Assembly (NCBI GenBank): GCA_916610825.1
Contig: OU744446.1
Span: 25,992,445 to 26,056,444 of the forward strand
Direction of reading: 5' to 3'
DNA from: Haliclystus octoradiatus
Lineage: Eukaryota > Cnidaria > Staurozoa > Stauromedusae > Haliclystidae
DNA length: 64,000 nucleotides
The notes under the pieces were generated by a model, which was not told the DNA's origin, searched no databases, and worked only from the letters and a program-made list of their open reading frames with translations. Of this stretch, positions 46,701-58,700 are shown piece after piece (positions within the stretch are counted from its first letter, which is position 1; each line of letters opens with the position of its first letter). Both the position numbers and the translations under genes were made by a program.

Positions 46701-49700
46701 TGCAATCATATTATTTCTCTTTTCCTGGAATAAATCAAATCAATAGATATGAAAATATTATCATGAAACACATGCTTGGTGCAACATGGTTCAACTCCCA
46801 TGGGCAAAATGACATGGTCAATACAGTCAATTAATCCCATATTTTGCTAAAGCCTGATGACCCTAGCTTCACAATGAGGCATGTATTCTTGACTCCTTGT
46901 GATATAATTAATGCATTAATGATACTGCTTTCCAGGGAACGGGTTATCAGATCGGATAATAATTACATCAGGTTTGAAATCTTCTTCCGAGTGAAATTCA
47001 TTGATGCTTGATTTCATTTGGTTCCTGATGAATTGAGTAAATGCATCAACTGATCGTTGGCCGCGGTATTCCTTTTTTTGAACCTAACAATCAAAACATG
47101 AATTGAAAGACATTTATTACTTACTTATGTAATCAACTGCCCACTACTTCGGTAGTTTGAGCACTCTGGTATGAAACAGATGTTTTTTTTATGTGGTGAA
47201 TTTTTTCACCACATTGACTAACTCATCTCGACTCACTTATAGCACGCTAGGTCAATCCCTTGTTCACTGAGCAGTACTGCCGATGGCTAATGGCCAGAAA
47301 CAAGTACTTGTCTGCTGCTAATGTAATTATGTTAAAATACAAACATATCAACCCTACTGAATAATTTAGAATGGGATCTAATCTCTTTTTATCATCTTGT
47401 ATAATTTTTAAGTAACTCCCGAGTTGATATATCTTGATTTGATATCTTGGTTTTAGACTAAACAAAATGTAAACAAACGCAGAATGACTGTACTGAGCAT
47501 TATCAACTTTTTAATTAAGACATCAAAACATTAAATTAAAGAATTTTTGAATAAAGAAATATTATATTGAATTTCATTGGCATTACGCCATTGAGTAACT
47601 ACCGCTCATTGTGTGACATGGCATTTAAATTAACTATTACAATTCATGTTGGATCATTTGGGTTTCGGTAGTTCTGATTATTTATAGTGGCTCTACCTGT
47701 CCATTCCTGAAAACTTTGAGTGTTGGATATTTTGAGATAGCGTTCTGCGATGCAATAAGAATCTCTTGTTCACAATTGACTTTAGCAATCATGGCATCCT
47801 GCAAAATCAATAAGTGTGATTAATATCAACAATTGGTTATAAGGAATTGATGTTCCAGTTGTGTAAATAAACAATATTTTATTACTTCGAATTCCTCATG
47901 AATAATATCTGCAGCCTGATCAAAGATTGGTGCAAGCATCTGACTGAATCGACACCTGTATAAAAATAAAAATGATGTTATTATGAAATGACGAATAGAT
48001 AAAATTGTGTTTATTGTGTGGTTTTCAAAGAGAATATTGATATCAAAACATGCATATCAAATATAGCGGTAATAAATATTACAGCGTAACGAACAAGATA
48101 TAATATTTTGAATGCTGGACAGTTAGGGGTTCTATTATGGATTTTTAATTCAGGAATTACATAGCTATACTACAACAATGTAGAAAGAAGTGATTGATCA
48201 GTATTGAGACTAAGTCAGTCGAGGCATGTTAACAATGAACCATCTTGAATAATATCAAGTTTCCAACTAACCTGTTAAGCCTCTTCAGAGTTAAAAAATT
48301 TCATTGTTCTGAGGTGGGATAAACAAAGTAAATTCAATAAAATTATCCTGCGTATTTCCCTAGGGACTGATGTTAACAATGAGAAATATGAAACTGACAA
48401 GGAACTCGGAAGAGGCTTAATGAGATCGAGAATTTATATATTTAAGCTGTAATGATATTGTTTAAACTAGAGGTCTGCAGTCTGCATCTTAGTCTGCAGT
48501 TAGTAATCCGAATGTAGGCACAAAATCTTAATCCGAATCTGATCCGATCCGACTGCTGGTTTTGTTAAAAAAATCCAACAATTTCGGGTTTTATATTTTT
48601 AATCCAATCCGACATAATCCAAATCCGACCATTGAAAATGGTGGAAATTTTCAGGATGTGAATGTACTAAGTGTGTGCATAAATCAGTTGTACATATGTA
48701 GCTGATCACGATGAAACAATTAACAGTCAATTTTATAAACAAAGTGAACTATTCCTTCATTTAAATTAATATTAAATATGCTTGTTTCCATATATAAAGC
48801 AACCTCTCCTGGATAAACTTATCATTATAATCAAATGCTCTTTTCGCTAATATAAAATACTACAAAAAAAGGCTGCCTCCGGCAGCTTTTTCCTAGCTCC
48901 TGCGGAGGTCCCTGTCGACCTTCGGCCCAATGTTGTTACTGCTGAGAAGATGTATTTAATTTTCTCCACTAAGGAGGTGGTTTCGCTCTATACATAGTAT
49001 GGATTTCAGAATCAAAAATCTATGTACTGGTAACATGAACGGTATATAATAAAGATTGACTCTTACAATTTAAACGTTAAAAGAAATCAAAAGCGTTATT
49101 CGATTTCAGTCAGTTAATATCATGTTGAAAAATATATTGCTAAAGATAAAAAGAGAAATGACAATGTTACAATGATTACTGAATCGTTTTGGAAAATTTT
49201 AAACTAAACATGGTACGGATTTGCCATTTCAATATATAAGTAGTAACAACATTGAAGATAACTTTAAAAATTATGTTTAAAATCCATCCAGTTACCATGA
49301 TGATTAATGTTTATTAAAGACAAAGAAGCTAAAATGTCATAATCTCCCCGTATTATGCAGTACTGTATATTATAATAGCATTTCACAGTTTAAAAGAAAT
49401 CCGCTCATACGTAATTACTAAAAAGCTAATGAAAGTGTGTTAATTATAGTGTCCTATTCCTTCCATACCAGTACTATATATACTGATAATATTTCATGAT
49501 TTAAAAGTATTAATTAAAGTAAGATTTTGCCAAACGATTTTTAAGTGTTCCAACTGCAGTTTGGTACTAATAAATCTTTACTGTAGATATCTAACTCAAT
49601 GTGAATTGTGAACTATATAAAAAAATATGTCAATACCGTCTTATCAAAAGAATACGTTAATACTGTTTTATCGAAATAAATTTCTTCATTGGATAGCTAA

Positions 49701-52700
49701 ATGAAGCAATAATACACATATTATACATTCATCTTCATCATCGTGATAGCAGTGGAAAGGAAAACATTTGGTTGGTCTGGTTTCATTTCGGTTATGACTT
49801 TTTGAATAGGCTTTTTATTAAATAAGCTGGCTGATGACTGCGTGGACTGTGGTTTACTAAAATCCTACCAAGGTCTACGCCACACCTTCGTTGCATTTGT
49901 CTGATTGTTGGCTTGGATTTTCTTTAATAAATTAGTGCGTACAAAGTTTTGAAGGAAGCGAAGTCTTTTGCATGTTCAAACGTTGAATGGTCTATGGGAT
50001 CCCCCTTATTACCAAAACAAAGTAAATCTCAAGTTACGCGTCATTAGTTCTATTTCAGGCTCTGTTGTTATGAAAATTAATTGATCAAACAGATTTGATG
50101 AAGCATGAAGCGCGTTGCATGAATCACATGAATTCTGTAAACTAATGTCGAAGGGAACTGAGCGAAGAGACTGTTGTATTTATATATTCAAAATCTATGA
50201 CATAGTATGCAAAGATGAATCGATGCTTTAAAGTGGGAATAAACCCCCAGACTATCTTGACATATGTAGTAGAACCCGACGTGAAAAAACAATGGTGTAA
50301 TTATCTTTTTTGATCTGGAAATTATTTCTTGGTGAAAAGTGCCTTCAAAGTGGTGTTTTGACCCAAATGTCGCTGAGGACACAAGAGGGATTGGATCTAG
50401 CTTTATGACGACAAAGTCATAAGTCGTGTGGTTTTTCTAATAGATTTTAGATCGGATTAATCACGCGATGTTACGTTTGAGATGGCGTAGCTCTGTAACG
50501 GCTATCTATTTTTCTCTCCCACAAAAGTGAGGTAAGGAAGAACATATAAACTCAAGAGAAGCAAAATTCCAGATGATTTAATGATTTTAAAGTTCACAAA
50601 TTTGAAGAAAATATAAATCAGAATATGCTTCATTCGTAGCGCGCGTTATACAGATTATATTTGGACATATCATTCTCACACATATTTAACACATATCAAA
50701 TGATTCTCTGGTGACCACAATAACTAGCTAAGTAGAATTTACTGTTGTAAGCACATGTCTTGACTGAAAATTGAGTATTCTTTTGAGGGTAAAAATCATA
50801 ATGTATGGTGGGAAACGCTATTAGAACACCATAGCACGAAATCTGTCCATCTGATTTAACGTCTCTGTAGAAAGGTATTTTGTGCAAAGTAACTTCTGCA
50901 CTGTATTACCGCATCATATAAACTACAGATTGTGACATGATGCTAACATGTTCTACTTTCTAGCCAAAGGAATGAATACTAGACTGATCTAAAAAAAAAT
51001 TGGTGGCGTATGTAAAATCCACAGTCAGGAACTAGACTTCACATATTGCAAAACCCTAATTTTGTTAATCAGATAACGTTGATAGAGAGGATAATAATTT
51101 GTGCAATGAAGATATACCGCAACACCGAAAATAAAATAATAGAATCTGCATTACTGTAGTTCTAGTATACGGCTGTAAACTTGACTAAGAACGTCCGAGC
51201 CCTCTATTATTTTTGTACTTTTTTTCCGAAATTTTATAGAATTTTATTTACAGTGTAATGAACTGAAGAATTTTCAATGATTTTATAATAATTGAATGCT
51301 TGGAATGCAAAACAGTCCCAACAGATGAACACTTTGTTCGATTATTGAGTATAACAGTCGTATAAACTATATAAGAGTCTATCTACAGTCGTATAAATTA
51401 TACGGTTATATGGTTCAAGCAGTGCCGGATTAACCCATAGGCGGTTTAGGCGGCTGCCTTAGGCCACAGATAATAATAGGCCTCCGGAAATTATGAAAAA
51501 AAAAAAAAAAAAAAATGAAAACACCAAAAAAATTGAAAAAAAAGTATTTTTGTGGTCTCTTATGAAATTCTCATATTTTAAACTACAGTAAATACAAGTA
51601 TAATTCAATTTTATCTACAAGCCATTGGTCACATACATTCATACAGAAATTGATCAAATTGTTTACAAAGGTCAAGATTTAATTGTCATAACGATTTTGA
51701 ATTTCCTTCCTGTCTCATAATTTTGGTGACAGCATTGCTATTTCGAGATCAAATTACACTTGCTATTCAAGGAAAACAATCATTGACAATAATAACACAT
51801 TGTTATTAACCACACATGATGACTTGTAACTTCCTGTTGTGAAAAAATGATCCCAAAAAGATCGTGTTGCCATGGCAACGACCGATCGCAGCGGCTCAAA
51901 TAAACTGATACAACAAGTAAGTTGACTTTAGAATGGGAAGGACATTCATTCCATACATTCTATTACAGTAATACTGTATTTATACTAAAAAAGTTCTATT
52001 CCTAAGAGAGTGATTGTCATTGCTCATATAAAAGCAGAATAAAGAGGGAGACCAACAAACAGTATAATTATGTTATTTTCACCAAATTTCCGTAAAATTT
52101 TTTTTAGGCCTCATAGTAATCAATCGCCTAAGGCCACTGATAATATTAATCCGGCACTGGGTTCAAGTTTTCTAGACAAACATCAAGTTCAAAAAACTTA
52201 GAAATTATAATTCAGAAATGTCTATTTGATAATTTTGTAATACTTAAAAATAAATCCGAAAAAGTCCCAACTATCTCGAGGAAAAGTCGTATGTGCATGC
52301 CTGCGCAAATTGAGTCAGTTTACATTCACATTTAAATCATGAAAAGGATACCTTGTAGAAATATTTACTGATAACAACTTGCAGATAAAGTTAAAAAAAG
52401 TTATAACTTATATAGCGTAGGATCAAGTTATTTCGAAGGGCACGTGTCTACTTAACAAAGGAACAGTCGCACCGCCAGACATTTGTGTTAATCCGCAATC
52501 TATATCAGATTCATCGCGCTTAATGATGCTACAAGAAATTAGTTCGACTGAGCGTTTCAATAGATTTTATTCCTCTCCTGATATCAGAAATTACAAATTT
52601 TTACGTAATTCGCGAGTTTATATGTTTGTTTATGGCTCAGCTTTATCAGAATTTTTTTTGTGTGACTTTTCGGAGCTACGTCACGTCAAAGATAACGTTG

Positions 52701-55700
52701 CGTGATCAGCCCACTCTCAAGTCTGTTAGATAAACCGCACGACTTGTGACATTTCTTGTGTGTTTTTTCTCAGTGGCATTTGGGTCAAAACACCACTTTG
52801 AAGGCGGTTTACAACAAGAAATAATTTCCAGATCAAAAAATAAATTACGCAATGGTTTTTTTCCCATCAGGTTCTACTACATATGTAAAGATAGTCTGGG
52901 GGTTTCTTCCCACTTGAACACACATCTTGCAGTTGTGGAAAAGGTTGTTTGTATTTTCATCGTCTAATTGAATGGTAGCAATAGAACAAGAGATTTCGAT
53001 TAATAATTGATTCGAATCGAATAATGAACTGTCGAATAATCGATTACTGTTTTGACTATCGATTCGCATCCCTAATTAAACAGTAAAGATATAGCAAGGA
53101 ATGTTATTGAGGTAGAATAAAAAATTTATGAACTACGAACCATAGATTTAATTAATAAATAAATATTATGACATGATTATCAAACAATAACAAAATCCGA
53201 TCCGATCCGAACTTTTCGAGGAGAAGAACGGTCTGATCCAATCCGAAGAAAACAAAAGTGATCCAAATCCGACTAAAATCCGATTCGCAGACCTCTAATT
53301 TAAACAAAATAATTAGCTTACCAGTCTGCATAAAAGTTAACTAAAGCAATCTTTCTTTTTGCTGAAACAAAAATGAAATAAAATAATTAATTACATTAAA
53401 ATACAGTCTGATGATCCAAACACATATTTGGAATTAATCAGATCTCATACTGCTAAATTTTGTCTTGAATTCGATCAGATTAGAGCTCCAATTTTTTGGG
53501 ACCAGTCTTGAACTAACGAATTTTACTTGGATTTCAGAGGACTGTAATGATGTGATGATTTGATATCCGATAGTTCAGAAATGAACGACGTTAGATGTAT
53601 AACAACAATTTATATGTATTCTCAATATCGCGTGCTCTGTCTGGCGCTGCAGAACAGATCTGAGGTTTTTTACTACGCAAATCACATCACATTAACAATA
53701 ACATTTACAATTCGCTACAGTGGTATAGATTACATAAAATCATACAATTTCCGCCGGAACATTCTCCCCCCGTCGTCTGACAGGGTTGGAATGACAACAA
53801 TTATAATTATCTAAGTTATTAACTATTTTGAATCACTTTATATTTAATACGCAAAGTTTTGTGATAGGACGAACAAAGTCGCCTTGTTCGGTAGGGACAG
53901 TAGCTGCTCTTGTCAGTCCATCGTTTCCTAGATGTACTTTTGTAACTTTTCCGATTCGCCATTGTCCTCTTGGTAGGTTGGGGTCAACGACCAGAACTTC
54001 ATCTCCAACTTTGATGTCACGCTGAATGTTTCTCCATTTTGATCGCTGGGTGAGAGATGGTAGGTAGTACTTTTGCCAGATCTTCCAAACCTCGTCTGTC
54101 AGATGTTGTACATGCTTGTAGCTGTTGCGGGGGCAGACATCACTGAAATCTCCTGGAGGGGGATTCAGCCTAGCACGCTGAATTAGGAAATGTTTGGGGG
54201 TCAAAGGGGCCTGGTCGGCTGGGTCATTACTGACGTATGTGAGAGGTCGAGAATTCAATAACCCCATCACTTCTGCGAGAAGAGTTCTTAGCTCGCCATC
54301 GCGCAAATATCTAAAACGTAGACTCCTCTCTTTCATTACCCTATACAATGCCTTCTTTGAGCTCTTCACAAGAGCTTTGTGTACACCACCCCAATGAGGG
54401 GCACCAGGTGGTTGGAATTTCCATTTCACTCCCCTTTCGTTCAATTTCTTATCTAGGTCTTTATCTGAATGAAGCAGATCTACAACAGGTTTGAGGTCCT
54501 TCTCTGCATCAACAAAGTTAGTCCCGTTGTCGGAGTATAACAGTTCTGGTGAACCTCTAGTGTTTTTGAACCTCTCAAACGCATTCAAAAAGTCTGGACT
54601 GGACAGTGACTGAGCTAACTCGAGATGTACTGCCCTTGTTGTCATACAAGTAAAGATACAGCCGTATCTCTTAACCACCTTGTTACGCCCCTCCACTACT
54701 TCTAGAGGCCCAAAATAATCAACTGATGTGTTGAAGAAAGAAGGTTTTCCTACTGCCAAGCGCTCAGGTGGCAACTCAGACATTAGTTGAGTGGCAGGCT
54801 TGGTTCGCTCCTCTATGCACAATCTACATCGCCCTTTTGCTTTCTTCACAGCCTCTCTTCCACGAACAATCCAGTAGATTTGCCTTACATGTGACAAAAC
54901 ATATTCAGTACCACTGTGTAAACACTGTTTATGATGATAATCAATTATCAACTCTGTCAGTTTATGTCGGGAAGGCAAAATGATAGGATGTCTCGCATCA
55001 TAGGGAAGTGTGGCCTTTCCAATACGCCCACCAACCCGCAAAAGTCCGTCCTTATCAACAAAAGGATGTAAAGATAAAAGGGAGGAAGATTTGTTTATCT
55101 GTTTTTCATTATTTAGTGCTAATAATTCCTTTTCATAAGTTTCACTTTGACATAATATTAATTGTTCTTTCAGTTTATTTCCAATTATATTAGTGTTACT
55201 TAGTTCAATTTCATCTAATTTAACTTTGTTCCAATCAACATTAATTTTAACAGTATTACTATTAACTATAGCTGTATTTCTGATTTCTTCGTCACAAATC
55301 GTAAAAGATAGATCTTTCGGCCATTTACCAGGGTCCTCAAGAAGAAAACGTGGTCCAGCAAACCACATGGTTGGCAAAACTCCAGAAGGCAAGACATTTG
55401 AACGTGTCGCTAGGTCACTTACGTTGAGCCTGCCTGGCAGATGCCGCCATTCTTCTGGTTCTGTCAACATCTGTATTTCCCCAATTCTGTTGGATACAAA
55501 AGGCTTATACTGAGACGCGGCACACCTTATCCAATTTCTGACACATGTACTGTCTGTCCAAAAGCATTTTTTCGTAGCTTTAGTAGACAAAGCGCCTTCT
55601 ACATGAGAGCTGAGTCTAGATCCTAGCACAGCAGCTTGAGGTTCAAGTTTTGCTACGGAAATTGTCTTCTTGGGGGCTTCTTTTGTTTTTGCCATTGCAA

Positions 55701-58700
55701 GTCTGCATGTTACAATACCATCGAAAGAAACACTTCTTACATAAACTGCAGCAGCAAATGCTTCCTCAGAAGCGTCACAGAAGGTATGTAAATCATAGTG
55801 ATCCTCTACGATATCTGGTTTCAAACACCTCGGTACATGCATTTGTGACAGATCAACGAGATAGTTTTGGAAGGTATTCCAGTCGCTTCTGAATGTTTCA
55901 GGCAGTAGGTCATCCCAGCTGACACCTGCAATCGCCATGCGCTGCATAATGATTTTTCCGCTGATAACAATCGGTGACAAAAGTCCTAAGGGATCAAACA
56001 AGGAAGCTAGCTGACTAAGACATTTTCTTCTTGTCAGATGTTCAACCTTTTCTAATTCAGTTCGATCGGTAAAGAATAATGTATCGCCTTCAGGGGACCA
56101 CTTTAATCCCAACAAATTGCTCTCGCTGTCATTTTTGCCTAAATTAGATTCATTGTGCAAGTCTGCACATAGTGCTTTTCTAACTTTGTTGGAATTAGAA
56201 GTCCATTTTCTTAGGTTGAAGTCACCTTTCTTTAGAATATTTGCAATACCATTTGCTCTTTCAATTGCTAACTTAGCATTCATTACACTATCACAATAGT
56301 CATCTACATATAGCCTTTGTTTGATTGCCTTTGCTAGTTCTGGCTTTTCTGCAGCACTGTGGTCATCAGCTGTGCGATGAATAGCACTGATTGCCAGACA
56401 GGGTGACGAGGCGTCACCGAATGCAAGTCTATCCATTTGATAAACCTTTACATCATCATTTGGATTGTCTCTTCATATGAATCTGTGATACTTGCTATCA
56501 CTTGCACTCATTCTCACTCTGCTGAACATGGCCTCGGTGTCACTGCTGACAGCAACCTCGTATTCTCTGAATGCCAGAAGAACTTTTGTAAGATCGTTCT
56601 GTAAAGTAGGGCCTGTCATTAAGGCATCATTTAGAGATTTTCCTTTATATTTTGCTGCGGAGTCAAATACAACTCTTAGTTTTCCTGTTCTGTCTCCTTG
56701 CTTGAAGACACCGCGATGGGGTAAATACCATACTCCTATTTCTTCAACAGAATGGGTACCCTTTACAATGTGGGCATAGCCCTCATCTAGATACTTGTTT
56801 ATAGCTGCTTTGTATTTATCAGCAAAAGACTGTTCACATCTGAATTTCTTCTCTAAAAGAAAGAATCTATGCATGGCTAATTGGAGGTTGTTTCCTAGAT
56901 TTGGTTCTCCATCCTTCCATGGGAGTGGCACTTCATACCCAATAGGTAGTTGCTTTGTTTTTGTCTTAACAAGGTCAATGACTTTCTGGTCTTCGAGACA
57001 ATAAGCAACCTCTGTTTTGTATTCTGTTCCAAAGTTTTCTGTGGCCCAAAATTTCTTGAGCTGTTCATTTAGCTCATTAATTTGACAGCAATTAATTTTC
57101 AACCTTTTATCACTATCCCCAATTTTACCACGTACAACCCATCCAAACTCAGTTAAGGTCGCATATGGCTCTTCTCTCCCACCGATTAGGGTCTCGAGAG
57201 GCCTTAATAGATCTGCATGGTCTAAACCAAGGAGAATGTCAATCCCCCCTCCGGTTGCCTCTAATGGTAGGTCCTTCAGATGAACCCATTCTTTTTTAAC
57301 AACTGGCCACTCAACTGATCTAACATTATCGCAAACCTTTGGAAGTGACCACGCTTCGATGACCTGATGAGTGTCACTGCCACCAGGGGTCTCAATTTTA
57401 AAAGAAATTTGGGAGGTCTGTTGAAAATTGGTTTGTCCGGTAACACCTGTGATCCTTAATTTGGTCACCTTTCCAGACAACCCAAGCTTCTTAGTTAAGG
57501 TTTCGGTAATTAATGTTGAGTCACTACCTTCATCGATAAGTAGAGTGGCATCGATGGGCGTACCGTTGACGCCTATTACTTTAACCTTGATCACGCCTAG
57601 AGCGACACTACTAGTTGAGACTGCAGTATTCATTGCAGCAGATGTTGCTTCTCTGCTAGCATCATGTAACAGAGGATGATGATAGTAATTGCACGTTTCA
57701 AATGAACATCTTTTTCTACTGGGACAATTTCTCTGCATATGAGACCGTCCCGCCTTTTTTAGGCAGGAAAAACACAACCCTTGTACCTTGGCAATTTCTA
57801 ACCGATCCAAAACACTTTTTGATTTGAAAGAATTGCAGTCGGGTGTCGTATGAAGTCCGTTACAACTGCCGCAATTGTCGGCTTTCTCGTCAGAGATGCA
57901 TGTAGAGGTGGAATGCGATTTCGCTTTAAGAGGGTTGGATTCGTTGTTTTCCTTGGGTATTTCCCACCGACGGTACTGATGTGCCCGCTTTCTGAGCCAA
58001 TCACTGAATAGGCTCAGGGTTTCCGTTGTGCATCTATCCGGGCAAACTTCCCGCCAAGCCATTTTTGAAAATAGAGGGAGTTTGTTTTCTAGTTTTAAAA
58101 TAATAGATTCGCACAGTGTCTCACCTGTACCTAGCGCTCTAGAGAGAACCCGGAGGTGGCTTACCGCATGGTCCGAAAACTTACAAAATGAGGCAGGGTC
58201 ATTTCCCTTTACCTGTTCTAGGTTGTCCAAGGCTCTTTCATGGGCCCTTTTGATGGCTTCAGGATTGCCGTACCGGTCTCTGAGTAGCACTAAAGCATCT
58301 TTGTAGTCTGCTTCAGAACTACCTAGGCCCTTTATGACAATTTGGCATTCCTTACTGAGGCATTCATGCAGAAGAGACATTTTCTCCCCTATAGATTTAT
58401 TAGTGTTGTGAACCAGGGCTAAAAAAAGTTCACTCCAAGAATACCAACTTAAAATATTTCCGTCAAAAAATGGTGGTTTTATTTTCACCGAAGAGCGTTT
58501 ATCATTATATTCAGCATTAAAGTCAATGCCAGAAATGACAAATTTATCAATCCAGTCATTGCTTTTCATGACTATATTGGGTGCTGAAATATCTATTTTT
58601 GCCTGTGAATCGAAAAATCTTGCCAAGATTTCCCCTTGACTCATAACAGACCCCTCACGTTCGTTGCTTATTCTTAGGGGTGTACTTGGAAACGGCGCTG

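Larger units (their letters stand above)
48468..53297. mobile_element. 4.8-kb hAT-type element (TAGAGGTCTG family) filling ERP44 intron 3
   Basis: Ends TAGAGGTCTGC and GCAGACCTCTA, with flanks GTTTAAAC (48460-48467) and ATTTAAAC (53298-53305), an 8-bp duplication with one change. Sub-terminal AATCCGA/ATCCGATCCGA words match the 273-bp MITE at 40124. No transposase-length frame survives, so it is non-autonomous or decayed, and it has itself collected an inverted-repeat element and another hAT MITE. The right edge lies only about 16 bp from the ERP44 exon 3 donor. An alternative is that two separate short MITEs mark the two ends. Confidence 0.65.

Noticed and set aside
46920..46967. Longer ERP44 exon 6 ending at a GC donor
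   Set aside because: Ending at GAT|GTAATT keeps the frame and matches the family length; the extension adds unaligned residues.
48863..48893. GC-rich hairpin flanked by A and T runs, like a bacterial terminator (AAAGGCTGCC..GGCAGCTTTT)
   Set aside because: The context is an animal intron inside a transposon; no bacterial gene nearby. Most likely chance or a transposon end.
53401..53508. Candidate ERP44 coding exon next to the LTR
   Set aside because: No acceptor or donor fits; the missing segment was found at 61602-61530 with clean GT/AG sites and frame.
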